A program made the position numbers and the translations under genes. Below, in pieces: positions 18,015 through 31,400 of a stretch of DNA of 64,000 nt. How positions within the stretch are numbered: position 1 is the stretch's first letter; each line of letters begins with the position of its first letter. Source of the stretch: Cucumis sativus (Eukaryota; Streptophyta; Magnoliopsida; Cucurbitales; Cucurbitaceae); contig NC_026661.2 of assembly GCF_000004075.3 (NCBI RefSeq), positions 21,232,307 to 21,296,306 of the forward strand, in the 5' to 3' direction. The notes below the pieces were generated by a model. That model was not told the DNA's origin. It was given only the letters and a program-made list of their open reading frames with translations, and made no database searches.

Positions 18015-18151
18015 AAAGAAAAGGTGGATTTTGGGAAATATTATATCGGTTAATGATGTTTTAAATTGAAATTTTTGGACCTTAAAAGAAAAAGGTGGAT
18101 TTTGGGAAATATTATATCGGTTTTTGTTTTAAATTGAAAATTTTGGACCTT
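18015..18151. repeat. Tandem duplication, about 68-bp unit
   Basis: AAAGAAAAGGTGGATTTTGG through ATTTTTGGACCTT appears at 18015-18083 and again at 18084-18151, with small indels between the copies. Non-coding. Confidence 0.75.
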
Positions 18152-18264
18152 TGGAAATCTTAAGTTTAAAAGAAAAGAGATTTTTATAAAAATAGTAAAA
18201 AATAGAAAATTTATAATAATAGAGTTTATGTCACACCATCTATTTTAAAAATTTGATAGTCATT

Positions 18265-18395
18265 TCATAACTTAATATGCAAACAGTCATATGATAACTT
18301 AATATGCAAACAGTCATATGATAACTTAATATTTAATATGCAAACAGTCATATGATAACTTAATATGTAAAATTTATATGATAACTTAATATGAC
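18265..18395. repeat. 27-bp minisatellite, about 4-5 units
   Basis: Unit ATAACTTAATATGCAAACAG plus TCATATG is repeated head to tail. One unit carries a short TATTTAA insertion and the last is degenerate (AAAATTTATATG). This is a small local minisatellite in intergenic DNA. Confidence 0.85.
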
Positions 18396-20754
18396 ATACT
18401 GCTTTTTTCTAATGTTTTGACAATTTGATGTAATTTTTTAAAAAAACTTAATTTTGATCTAATTACAAGTATGAAAGTTGATAACTAAATTTAATTTTAA
18501 ATGTAAATTGTGAGTAATTAGTATTCTTTTGTTCCATTCACCTATTTAATCAACACTCCCTATCTTATCTAATCTCTTTTTTTAATCCTAATTTCAAAGA
18601 TACAAAGTCGAGATTTGTCCGCACAACCAAATTACATTTATGAAGTATGATGAAAGTTTGGTGTGAAGACTTCAAAAATATTGAAACATGCATCATAAAG
18701 TCAGCAATTTAATTATCCAACAAAATCGTACTAAAAGTGATGGTAGGGAATCAAGTTGTGATTTAATTAGGGTGAATGAATGAGAAAAGTAGGATAGGCT
18801 GCAATTGGAAATTATTACAAATTAGTGATTATATATATATATATGGAAATAAACCAACCAAGAATGAAATGATGATGAGGTGGGCTTATTTGGATATGGA
18901 GAAAATGGAACTACACAATATATTTATTACCTTTTTAACTCAAACAAGAGTTTGAGGGGTTTGTATATAGGACTATCTTGCAACTACAATAATCATCTAT
19001 TTTTATCTAGTTTTATTACCATATTTGCTATTTTTCACCATTTTTACTATTTCGATATTTATCATTTGTTAAATTTTTTTGTTACAGTTTTTACAATTTT
19101 CATCTAAAATTAAAATAGTTCAACACTAACACTGTGACTTTAAAAATTAATTGCTTATTCATGTCTATCCTTCCAATTGTGGGCATGGCCTTTTTAATAT
19201 TTAAAATAAGAATTTGATTAATTTTTTTTAAAGTAAAAGAGCAGTTATGGCCACACATGTAAGTTATAACCTATTTAAAAGTCCTTTTTTCCACCATAGA
19301 AATATACACGTATGATTTAACATAGCTTGCAGAAACTCAATGATTGCACCATTAACATTAGTTCTTTTCATCATTTATTGACAGAGATGAAGTTGATATG
19401 ATGGAATCATGAAAGCACACATTTGAATCTCTTTTCAAACAAAAGGCAATGGTTTGTATCAAAAGGAAATCCACCCAAATAGAAAAATATTAACAAAATA
19501 TTTAGATTTCATATGAAAAATTTGTGCAATCAATTTTGTATTTTTTCTCTTCTTAGACTCCTTTCATACATACCAAAAGTCAAACATTTATAAATATAAC
19601 TAAATGTTATTATGGGTGAGTTATAAATACTAATATACATTTATCAACATTTTGCTTTATTTACTGATTTATTGTACTATATCTAAAAACAACCTCAAGC
19701 ATAAATACAAGTATGCATAGAATAGTAATTCCTATATAAAAAAAACGTGGATAACTTAAAAATCGTGTCTTGTATTTAATTTTGGCATAGGGTAAGATTT
19801 ATAAGTTTTATTGATAAACTCTATTTTTTTATAAATAAATGAATCAATTGAGGCTATTAGTATTCATTATTATTGTTTAAAAAATTAGTAGCCTACAAAC
19901 ATGTATGGATTTACTCAGAAATGATTTTCAACCATAATTACAATGATTTTTCAAACAAACTTGTGTATAAATCACGTCTTTTAATTGATTCCACAAAACA
20001 GAAAACAAATTTTGCATCCAAAATCAAATTCTGAAGAATGCACTCTTGAATTTCGTAGTAAAATATTGAATGAGGTGGATATGCAAAAGTACATTTAATT
20101 TGTAGTGAATTTTGAGTACCACATCCGTTTCGGTTTTTGTTCATTTATTTAACTTCCTAACTTAGTTTAATCTAATTTAATTTATATTGTTTGTACCTTT
20201 TTAATTTTAATAGTACGAAGGTTACATTAATGTTAATGTTATTTATTTCTTAATTTTCGTCCACGTTTACTTCTTGTCTTAAAATTAAGAGTAGAGTAGC
20301 TTTAGGAAGTAGTGGCTGAAGAAGTCAAATTTCGTATTCGTTTTTTAAAAAATTGTTTTAAAAGTAGTACTTAAGTTTATCGTGGTCATCTCACGTGTTA
20401 AGAGTTATGATTAAACAATTTGATCTAATGTTATAAAATAGATAATGCTCGTAATACTCTAAGGACTATTTGGAGAAAAGATTAGGTTGGACCATAATAA
20501 CAAATTCTTACTAAAATAAATACTATTTAAAAGTTTATAATTAGTTATAGTAAAATAATAACATTATCTAAGAACTTCCGATTTACTATAATATTAATTA
20601 TTTGTTATATTTTTTTATTATTTAACATTCATCATTTTTTTTATTATTTGCTTCCGTGTTTATTACAGCTCAAACATTAACTATTATAATCAAACTATAA
20701 TAACTTAAGACTATAACAATTCATCTCTAAGTAATTTTTAGGAAAATTTTTAAA

Positions 20755-20885
20755 AACAGCAAATTTTACAAAATATTTACAACATATAGCAAATTCTATC
20801 ACTGACCGTTATTGATATGCTATAGTAATAGAATTCAAAATTTTGCTATAACTTGTAAATATTTTGATTTATTTTTCTATTTTTA
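20755..20885. repeat. AT-rich dispersed repeat, TATCACTG type
   Basis: Contains TAGCAAATTCTATCACTGAC, TTTTGCTATAACTTGTAAAT and ATTTTGATTTATTTTTCTAT. It closely resembles the block at 31545-31615 (TTTGCTACTTTGTAAATATT, then TTTTGATTCATTTTGCTATA), so the two are members of one family. Confidence 0.55.
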
Positions 20886-21227
20886 AATATGTCTCTTTTC
20901 TTTTAATATTTTTAAATATAACAAAAAAAAATAAAAAATTTATATGTTTTTTAATAATTATAAATATACTAATTATATTCAAAATAATTAAATATATAAC
21001 ACCTTATTCGATAAGTAGCTATCAGTGTGATTACAAATGTAGAAAAGTGGTTGGCGTACCATTTGGGTCGAGAGACTACTATATTTGAAGAAAGAAAATG
21101 GCTAACAAACGAAAGAGGAAAAGTACCCATCTCGTATTCAATATTCAAATCCCAACTCCATTTGAGTCAACTCATTTCTCAGGTGAGCTCACCACAGTCT
21201 CCCAGAGAAAACTCATACGCCTCAAAA

Positions 21228-24200
21228 ATGGCGGAAGGATCCAACACTGTACACTCACCCTTCCTCACTTATGTTTCCATGTTATCTCTTCTCACTCTCT
21301 GCCCTCCCTTTGTTATCTTACTGTAATTCTCTCTCTCTCTGTTTTTTTTTTTAAACTGCGCTTTCCATGCTTTATCTCATTCATTTCTCTATTTTCCGCT
21401 TCTATGTTTCAATATTCAACTAATTTCAAAGATTCATCACTGATCTTGCTTTTCCTTGTTGTTGATCCAATCAAACAGCTTAGTAGGATACGCAGTTCTG
21501 ATGTTTGTGTCTGTTTCTTCAATGCAGATGGTACACCATGGTTCATGCTGATGGGTCTGTTTCTCAGACTTGGAATTACTTATATCAAAATGGGTTCGAG
21601 GGATTTATTAATATATGGCCATCGCCCTCTGCTACTGCTTGCAAGATAATTGGATGTTATGCTGCCTTTGAGGCTGCTCTTCAGCTTCTTTTACCTGGAA
21701 AGAGGGTTTTGGGCCCGGTCTCTCCAACGGGAAATCAACCTGTTTACAAGGTGTCTGCACATTAGACTCTTGATCACTTTGTGTCAGTTCTTTGCATTTC
21801 ATTGTGCTGTAGAAGTTACTGATGCCTCGGCATTCATGGTGTTGTTTGAAGTTCTGTTCATAATTTATTGCTCCTGTTTTTGTTCTGCAGGCAAATGGCG
21901 TGGCTGCCTACATAGTGACACTGCTTACTTATGTTGCTCTTTGGCGGTATGGTATTGAGTCAGATTTCTACAAACTTATTGCCCCTTTAAGAATTTATTG
22001 CAGTCTGTACCTTCCAGTTAGACAATTTACACTTTTTGTAATTCTTCTGCTGTACTAATTTGTTTTGGGAAATTATTTTTTTCATTGTGTGATAGACTAC
22101 TATCTGAGGAGGGTGATATTCTACTATATTTTGTAAACTTGGTTCTTTTTGTTATAATTGAAAATAGCCCTTTTTTTTTTGTAAATCTGTACTTTTCGTC
22201 TATATCTCTCAATCTTGGTCTGTTTATCATTGTTTTTCTCTAGCAGACTCAGTAAAGTATTTTAGGGTATTTTGTGTTAAAATTATGTGTTTATACATGG
22301 TTTTTGTAGGAAATATCTTTTCTGCTTTCTCGATTTATTATGATATTATTCTTGTTTATAATCAGGTTTGGGATATTTGATCCAGCTATTGTTTATGATC
22401 ATCTGGGAGAAATATATTCGACTCTTATTTTTGGAAGCTTCATCTTTTGTATTCTTCTATACATAAAAGTGAGGATTTAGATTTTTATGCCCATACCTGT
22501 TGAAGTTGAGTATGTATATATATATGCTCTCTGCATATGTAACACTGGTGTTTGAATATACAAGGGTCATGTGGCGCCATCTTCCTCTGATTCAGGTTCC
22601 TCTGGAAACGTTATACTTGATTTCTACTGGGTAAGCTTTCACATCCTCTTGATATTTATGACTTGACGTGACAACTTCATTTTTCTTTAGTTAAAGAAAA
22701 AAACCCAACTATTTTAAAGCTGAATGAAGTTCAGAGAAGGCCACACACAAAAAAGGGCTCTACTAACATGGGACAACAAAAAGGAAAAGAGAACCTCAAC
22801 TGTTGGTTGTAAGAAAATTAGGGTGCTTAAATATTTTTGAAGAGCAAACCTCATTAGAAGCTTTAAAATATTCCAGCTAGCAAACTCCCTCTTACGTTAT
22901 GATGCTACTATGTATCAGATATATAAACATAGCTATCATCTCTTGCTTTATTCGGTGTTCTCTGCTGGTTATTTTACTAATCACCCTGCCCTTAGTTTCT
23001 TGTCTGCTTGATATTTATGCTATGGTAACAAAATGGGGAACCCGACTGGTTTGGCATAATCTATGTTTCCTTTGGTTTTCAATTTTTATTTAACTTTGGA
23101 CGCTTCCTTGGAGTGAACAATATCTTTGTGCCATACATACTTACCAGAACATGATCTATTCTATAGGTTGTACAACAATGTCCTTGAGTTCTAAGGAAAA
23201 ATATCCTTTTACGCTGTATTTTGACTCAGCTCTTATGTAATTCCACTAGCATTTCATTTAAATGCTTTCTACTGTGTTGTGAAGTTATATATGTGTGCCG
23301 TTTACAGACTTCCAATTTGGGAATTGAGAAAAATATTATACTCCATAGTTCAAGAGTTCGTACAACTTGGCTATGTCTTGCTCCTTTTTTTTTTTTTTTG
23401 TAGTTTTGTTTGATCACACGATTGCATTGGCCAAGCTAGGTCTTGTTGATACTCTATAACACATTTTTCCTATTTACTTGCTTTCAGGGCATGGAATTGT
23501 ACCCGCGTATTGGCAAACATTTTGATATTAAGGTTTTCACAAACTGCAGATTTGGGATGATGTCTTGGGCCGTCCTTGCTGTGACCTATTGCATAAAGCA
23601 AGTAGGTAATCTTAAAGTTCCCAAGTATGAAAGATAATCTTACATTTGTGGATGTTTTCTTTTCATGTGAGGTTTACTAAATATTATTTATAATAATGGG
23701 ATTCAAGCCTCGTTTAATTGATTGGCACCTTTTGTAACATTTCTGAGGCAACAAAAGTTAAAATCTGTTATCTGTTGTCCTTGTTTTATTTTGTTTTTTA
23801 TTTTGTATTTCTATGATTCTGTCTTATGAGTCAAGTCTCTTATTGCCACGGTCACATTAGTTTGTATCAATCACACCTTTAAATTAGAGTAGTTGGTAAA
23901 CATTGATCCTCGGAACTTTGGATGTGCGTTTTTGCACAAAGGACCTTTTTGCATCTGAGGGCATATACTATCTTACTGAAAGTACTTGAGCTTTTATTTA
24001 GTAATTTCTGGGGAGTGTGTAGGTAGTATGCTACTTTCTCTTGGATACATATGATCTGATAGAGCCTTGTGTTGTGATCAATAGTTCCTCCCTCATCCAC
24101 CCTTTCATGAGAAGGATCGATTTTTATGGCTTGCTAGGGTATGTGCTATATTGTGTGATGTTTGGAGTGAGCAAAATAAGCGAGTGTTTAGAGGGTTGGA

Positions 24201-27200
24201 GAGGGATTCTAGTGATGTCTGGTCCCTCGTTAGATTTCACATTTTTCTTGGCTTTGCCGCTTCAACTTTAAAGACTCAGTAGGTACTCTATAGACATTAT
24301 TTTTTTTTATAGATGGAGCCCCTTTCTCTAGTTTGGATCCCTTTTCATGGTCTAGTTTTTTCTGTATGCCCTTGCATTCTTTTAATTTTTCTCTCAATGA
24401 AAGTTGTTACAAAAAGATAATAATAATAATAAAATCTCGGGAAAAGGATGTACAACTTTGATGACCAAAGAGAAAGAGAAATAAAATTCACAGATGTTCG
24501 AGAGGCTTGCCTCTCTCAAGGCCAGAAACTATTTACAGCTTTCACTTGTTGACAGAGACTATTTCCTTTGCCCTCTCCTGTACATATAACCTAGATCTTT
24601 TCCCACTCAATACGATTGACTAACTAATTTCACATCCCTTTGATGATTTCACTAAAAGTACCAAACTATGACAAAGTTGCTAGGTTTTGACAAATATTAG
24701 AAAAGCAGTTGTCCTGCATAAATGTTCAAGGAAGTGATGGATTGAGAACACTATAGAAAGAGTCTATAAGCACTTAAAACTTGGTATACCTACTCAGTTA
24801 TGTGAGTGTATAATTCTTTGACAGTATTTTTTTTATAATTGGGACCAGAAACAGATTTGTGTGATTATCATAATTTTTCACATGGTGGATTTTTTTCTGG
24901 ACTGTCTTTTTTTTTCTTTTTTTCTTTTGGTCTGGAGTTTTTGTACGCTAATTCTTGTGTTTCCAGATTCATTGTTTTCTCTTAATTTCTCTATTATTTT
25001 CCTGGTTATTCTTGTAGCTGGGAGAGTTTTTTCTCAACAAGACTGAAGAAACCAAAAATGAAAAATTGTATTATAACGAGAAAAGATTCCCTCGCCCTAC
25101 TTTTAATAACTACCCTGCCTTCGATCCACAGCTCCCTATTTTCCCACCTTAGATTCACTCTTCTTCCTCTTAATATAAGTAATGCAAACTAACTGCGTTA
25201 AATTCCTGTCAGGAAATTTTATTTATAATAACCTTGAATTGTCAGAGGAACATCCTTAATTAACTGAGCTGTTTTATGTTTTACTCAAAAGTTAGTTTTC
25301 ACCCTTCTATTTCTTGCTCTTCAACCACTTATATGTATATAGTACTTCTGTACGTATGTTGATTCTCTGGTATTCAAAGTGTCGAGTGATGTAAATTGTT
25401 GCATAATTATCTTCTCTTCATCTATTTCAGTATGAAAAGAACGGGACACTAGCTGATTCGTTGCTTGTAAATACTGCATTGATGTTGGTTTATGTTACGA
25501 AGTTTTTTTGGTGGGAAGCAGGGTACTGGAACACAATGGACATAGCGCATGATAGAGGTTAGCTTATATTGTTAACATATTATTTTCTCATAGTTCTCTG
25601 TTATTAATTAAATGTTAAATCTTAAAAACACCCTTAAACTTTAGGGCAAGTTTTAATTATGTCTCCAAAATTTTAAAAGTTCAAACTTTTTAAATTCATA
25701 ACTGAAACTTACTGAGTATTTTGTTTAGTTCAGGCTTGGTTAAAAATGCTGGAGCACAATTGACTAGTTTTTTATTTTGAAAAATGTGATATATTAGTCT
25801 GCAACTCATTTGCAGTTGAACTGTACTGGGTCTGATTTTGATTGTCCATTTACCTTTTTGGAATTAAAAATAAATAACATATTTTATCCCTTTTGTTTTA
25901 CTTTTATCAATCTCGATATTCCTCAAAATTGGAAACTTGGACTTTGCAGCTGGTTTTTATATTTGTTGGGGATGCTTGGTATGGGTTCCGTCTGTGTATA
26001 CCTCTCCTGGCATGTATTTGGTCAACCATCCTGTAAACCTTGGCACTCAGGTATCCTTTCTTCTGGTTAACTTCGAACATCAAGCACTTAATTTAAATTG
26101 AAACATGCTGGATAGTCACATTGTTTAGAGATTCGTGGAAACTCATTAGGTTTCGGATGGATGCTGGGTAGCCAATGTGGAAATGATAACCATTTTATGT
26201 ATTTTATATGCATTTGGATATCGAATAAGAAAGATGACTTGAATAGCTAGATGCTTCATTCGTTGTGGTTGTATAGTTGTTTCTTAATCCAAAAACTCAT
26301 AACTCACCCAATCAGACGAGCTTGAAAGCAGATAAAAATATACTGGTATTTTTATACTTCTTTATGAACCATGCTACTTTCCTAACAATCCCTTTTGGTT
26401 TTCAGTTGGCAGTATCTATTCTAGTAGCGGGCATTCTTTGCATATATATCAACTACGATTGTGACAGACAGAGGCAAGAATTTCGCAGAAAAAATGGGAA
26501 GTGCTTGGTTTGGGGAAAAGCTCCATCAAAGGTTTTGATGAGATTTCTGTGCCCACAAGTATTTATATAGAACTCACTTGTGATATTATGTGCTCAAATC
26601 TGGTATTAATTTGGCAGATAGTCGCTACATATACCACTACAACTGGGGAAACCAGAACTAGTCTTCTTTTAACCTCTGGATGGTGAGTTTTCATTATCAT
26701 CATTTCCTACACATACATAAATGTGGGTGGGGAAGTATTAAGCATTTTGCTGTTGGGGTTGGTGCAGGTGGGGTTTAGCACGGCATTTTCATTATGTCCC
26801 AGAAATTTTGGCTGCATTTTTCTGGACGGTTCCAGCCCTTTTTCATCATGTAAGCATCCTCCATTCTAATTAATACAAGCACATACTTTTCATTTCAATG
26901 AAAAATAAAATACATCATTCTATAAACTAATAAATGTATCAATTTAAACCTTCATTTTTTCTTGTCAGTGGATTCAATTTATACCTTGGTTCCTTCCATG
27001 TTCTTAGACAAATTTCTTTTGAAAATCATCCATTCATTTACTCTAATAAACTAATTTTGTAAAATCAACATTTGAAGAAGTAGGCTTGAAAATTAAAGCA
27101 TTGATGATTTTTAACGATAATCGTAGTAAAAGTTGTAAATTGATTAGCTTATGAGTATTTAAGAATTTAATTGACTCAAATTATAAGTTTTACATGATAA

Positions 27201-27538
27201 TGGTCGGAACAAAATCTCGAGGAGAGTAAATTGATACACTTACACAAGTAAGTTCACTCTTTAAATTATAAGTTTTATGGTAATTGCCTTGTTGGTTCGG
27301 ATCTTCTCTTATGCAGTTTCTACCATACTTCTATGTGATATTTCTTACTATCCTTCTGTTCGACCGAGCTAAAAGGGACGACGATCGATGTCGCTCCAAG
27401 TAAGTAAATCTGTTTGGTTAAGCTAATAATGGATGGGAAGTAATTTGGTTGATGATTTTGAAATCATGCAGGTACGGGAAATATTGGAAACTCTACTGCG
27501 AGAAAGTGCCTTACAAAATCATACCTGGAATATACTAA
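21228..27538 (+). CDS. DWF5: 7-dehydrocholesterol (sterol delta-7) reductase
   Basis: Thirteen exons: 21228-21322, 21528-21750, 21891-21946, 22366-22468, 22565-22630, 23488-23601, 25431-25557, 25950-26050, 26406-26531, 26618-26682, 26768-26849, 27317-27399, 27472-27538. The frame closes at 435 aa (family about 430). This is an ER membrane enzyme of the ERG4/ERG24 family that reduces the delta-7 double bond of 5-dehydroepisterol and related sterols on the route to campesterol and brassinosteroids. Seen: a multi-pass hydrophobic profile, ILDFYWGMELYPRIG, FFWWEAGYWNTMDIAHDRAG, the C-terminal signature LLTSGWWGLARHFHYVPE, and a C-terminus ending IPGIY. The start at 21228 (MAEGSNTV) matches the usual MAE start; an in-frame ATG at 21027 would add 67 residues and is less likely. 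The longest intron (intron 6, 1.8 kb) holds a LINE remnant. Confidence 0.96.
24080..24435 (+). mobile_element. LINE 3'-end fragment with (ATA)n tail
   Basis: In one plus-strand frame from about 24128 the sequence reads RVCAILCDVWSEQNKRVFRG, then LERDSSDVWSLVRFHIFL. This is the characteristic C-terminal end of plant L1-like LINE ORF2. It is followed by an A-rich, ATA-repeat tail (about 24413-24434), as expected for a LINE 3' end. Everything upstream is lost or scrambled. It lies in intron 6 of DWF5, in sense orientation. Confidence 0.65.
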
Positions 27539-28455
27539 TTGTAGTTCTTACTTTGTGTATTACTTACCACAGTCACAATGCCTTCTGCATACTCTGTTGT
27601 TGTAAACTCATTTCCCTCACCAAAGTTGGGGTTAGATTTGAACTCTTATTTCTAAAATTAAGTTATTTTAAGAATTTTTTTAAGGCATTTGGGAACGTTG
27701 GATAAGTTGTTATAGTAATTAGGGTTTAGGATGTAGACTATTATAGTCTGTAGTGTAAACTAGTTTTGTTTAAAAATAGTTCTAAGAGAAAAAAAATATA
27801 GTAAATATTAAAGAAAAAAAGTGTAATGCTTCCGTTTGCTAGGAAAACATGAATGAACCGATATACATTTAAATGAAAAGAAATTTTGAGAACATGAAAG
27901 TAATGTTAGAAAAGAATTAAAAGTTACTACTTATATCAACAAGGTCGACCTAAGAACTCTAAAATTAAGCCTAATGAATTTGAAGTGTTGGATGAATTTC
28001 GAATTTGAATTCTGAATCTCAGACTCGATGTAGCTTAAACTATCTCTCAGTGACTTGTCTTTCACAATTAATAAAATATAATATTGTATAATATTGTGTT
28101 TATGATAAAATGTATTATTGCTATTTAAATAGTATCTAGATGACTACAACTTTTATAAGAAAAAAGCAAAAATAGTGATATCCATTCCATTCCTTTTTAT
28201 TCTTTTAGTACTTTTAGTACATATAAATGGTTATATTTATAAATATTTTAGAAAATTTAGTTTAAATTTAAAATAAAATTGTTTCTTAAAAAACTACTCC
28301 ACAATTTAAAACTAATAAAACCATATTTGAATATTTTTTAAAAATAAATCTTCTAAGAAGTTTATAAACTATGAATATTTGGGGATTGGTGGGAAGCGCA
28401 GTTGGCGCTGGATTGGCAGTTCAATCGATCAATGCTGTGATCGACATTTCAATCA
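27539..28455. other. Intergenic region DWF5 to KH gene
   Basis: DWF5 3'UTR, then AT-rich sequence without recognised domains or clear repeats. The compositional shift to GC-richer sequence at about 28380 marks the leader of the KH-domain gene. No TATA box was confidently placed. Confidence 0.5.
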
Positions 28456-31400
28456 ATGGACACCAATTTCAGCCCTAAACGTCCACCGGACGCCATCTCC
28501 GATCCCAGCCTCTCCGCCGGTCGCTCCGTCCGCCCAAGACAATTACCTCCACCTCCGCCATTGCCGCCGCCAGTATCCACCACTGCACCGGCAACATTAG
28601 GGTTAGACACTACCACCAGAGATGCTCCCGTTCTTAAACCCTCATCTCCCTCCGATACTCTCTTTCGCCTCCTTTGCCCAGCCTCCAAGGTTTCATCCAT
28701 CCTTCGCCATCTCCGGGATATTCCCGGCGCTAGGATCCACGTCGATGAACCTCTTCCTTCATGTGAGGAGTGCGTGCTTGTCATCCTCGCCGGCTCCCCT
28801 TCCAAACCCGCGCACACTAATCCAGGAAATGATAGAGAATTCCGTGAACACGACGTCCATCGCAACGTTTCTAGTGATACAGTCGCTGGAGATTCGGACG
28901 AGCGGTCGCAGGCACAGCAGGCGCTACTACGAACTTTTGAGAGTATAGTTAGGATGAACGAGGATAGTGGAGAAAACCAAGAGATACAGAAGAAAAATGC
29001 AGATTCTGCTCCAAACGATCGGATTAGCGGTGGTGAAACTGACGGATTGGTGGTCTGCAGGCTGCTGGCGCCTAGTCATCAGGTAGGGCGCGTACTTGGT
29101 AGAGGAGGCAAAACTGTAGAGAAGATTAGGCAGGAGAGTATGGCTCATGTAAAGATTTTCCCCAAGGATCAAAATCCAGCATGTGCGTCGCCGCAGGACG
29201 AGTTGATTCAAGTAATATGCATGAGTTTCTTCGGCCTATAACGTCGCACTTGAAATCAAAAGTTTCAGTTATTATTATCAACTGTCTTTTCATTTGCAGA
29301 TATCAGGAAACTTTTCGGCGGTGATGAAGGCTCTTTCTTCTGTTTCCTCCTGTCTTCAGGATAGCCCGAGGGTGGACTCGAGCAACTCTTCCTCTACAAA
29401 ATCATTGGGGCCTACGTCCCATGCAAGTTCTATGTCAGTACAAGACGAAGAACCTTCTCCTAGGAGGAGATATGGTAGTCATCATAACGCAGATTACCGC
29501 TCAAGGAGTTATTCTTCCATACCAGGACATGAAAATGCTGGAGCTGGTCCAAGAGCGGCCATGGAAGAGGATGTAGTGTTTAGATTGCTTTGTCAACCCG
29601 ATAAAGTTGGAAGTCTAATTGGCAAAGGAGGCACTGTAGTACGGGCGTTGCAAAACGAAACGGGTGCATCTATAAAGATAGTCGATACACCCGACTTGGA
29701 TGAACGCTTGGTTGTGATATCTGCACGAGAGGTACGATCTTGTTGAAGCTTCAATTGTCTTGGTAATCGTTGGTTTTTTGCACGTTAAAGTCAATTCTTG
29801 AAAAATTAATTGCATTAGTTTACATGTTCCCCTATTTTTCATTTTTCATTTTAGCTTTTATTTTGAGTCATAAGTAAAAAGATAAAAAAATATTGCAGTT
29901 AAGGAGATTGGCTTGGGATCCTCTCCGTTTTGATCATCGTGTTGTTACTCCTTACCACCAATAGGTTCCATATATGAAAAATGGATTGAATAATTGTTTC
30001 TTTTAGGAACAAGGAGAGAGGCAAATCGGGTTGAATTTGAAAGACTGTGTTCCTTAATTTTATAAATCATGATCTGAGAACTTGTTCTTTTAGACAACCC
30101 ATCTAACTCCACAACATATGGGGGAAAATTCTAAAATTAAGTCATAGACAAGTGGCTACCATGAATTGAACTCATAACCTCGTAACCTTTCATCAAGGTC
30201 GTGTCTCGTATTTACCACTAGCTCAATCCATGATGTTTTACAATCTTGGAACTTGTTTGAGTTCATAGATTACCTTCCTTCCTTTTTCTTATTATTTTAT
30301 TTTATTCTTTGAGGTTGTTGTCATAGTGTTAGTTAGGTTTGAGGTTATGAGGTTGGTTCATTCCCTGCTTCACATATTGGTCTTCCCTTCGGGCACAATC
30401 CATGAAGGGCACGACTCCTATTTACCAATAGCTCAATCCATGATAGTTCACGATCCTAGAACTTGTTTGAGTTCATAGATTACTTCCTTCCTTTTTTTAT
30501 TATTTTATTTTATTCTTTGAGGCTTGTTGTCATAATGTTGGTTAGGTTTGAGGTTGTGAGGTTGGTTCATTCCATGCTTCACATATTGGTCTTCCCTTTG
30601 GACACAATCCGACTAGTCTGTCTTTTTAGTATCTTACTGTGGAAAATATTCAGAAAAGTTTGGCATTGTGGAAAATGAGAAGAGATCCGACTAGTCGTCT
30701 TTTTAGTATCGGACAGAAGAAAAAACTCAAAGAAGGTTGGCATTGTGTGGAAAGGGAGTTTCTTGTCAGAAACTGGTAGAGGAACTCTCAGTCATTAGTG
30801 TTAAGTGGGATTCTTCCCTGCTTCCTTTCTCTTTTTAAATTCATGTGTTTCTGAGTAATGGTTTGGAGAAGCTTATGAAGAATTTCTTTGCGAGGGGTGG
30901 AGCAAAGGAGGGCGTCTCATTTGGTTAGGTGGGAATTCTTTGCGCGGGTCCAGATGCGTCACAGTCCGAAGGCGCAATTCAATATGCATTGAGAGGCGCA
31001 ATTCAAAAGGTTTTGAAACCCGTGGATTTGGGGGATTGGGCATAGGAAATTTTGAAGCATGTAACCGTTTGTCTTCTTTGAATGCTTCAGTGGCTGTGGT
31101 CTTGGCTCAGCTTGCCCCCTTTTTGGGATTCCGCCCCTTGTTACTTGTTTAAGGAAACATGCCATATTGTTGGTTTTCTTCCTTTTTTTCTCTTTGCTTG
31201 GTAGTTTCAATGTTTTGTTGGGGAAGGGGATACCTTTGGTGTCCTAACCCTTCGAGGGATCTTTCCTGTCACTCCTTTTTTTTATTTTTCTTGAACTCTT
31301 GAATGAGTTGGTTTCTGCCTTGATGTAGAGGATGAAAATTTTCTAGAAGTTGAAGATTTTTGTCTGGCTCGTTCTTCTTGATTGGGTGAATACCTTGGAC

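Larger units (their letters stand above)
16974..21227. other. Repeat-rich intergenic region between VHA-A and DWF5
   Basis: The VHA-A 3'UTR occupies the first few hundred bases. The rest is AT-rich and holds a duplicated TTTATTTTGTAAATATTTTA block (17561-17710), a 68-bp tandem repeat (18015-18151), 27-bp tandem repeats (18265-18395), a TA microsatellite (about 18831-18845) and a TATCA-type dispersed repeat (20755-20880). The short open frames here have no recognisable domain. The DWF5 leader begins near 21100. Confidence 0.6.

Noticed and set aside
24436..24860. Suspected LTR on the minus strand in DWF5 intron 6
   Set aside because: Composition is suggestive, but no end motifs, target duplication or coding remnants were found.
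28449..28865. 138-codon minus-strand frame opposite KH exon 1
   Set aside because: Shadow of the GC-rich KH coding exon; low-complexity Gly/Arg content typical of an antisense frame.
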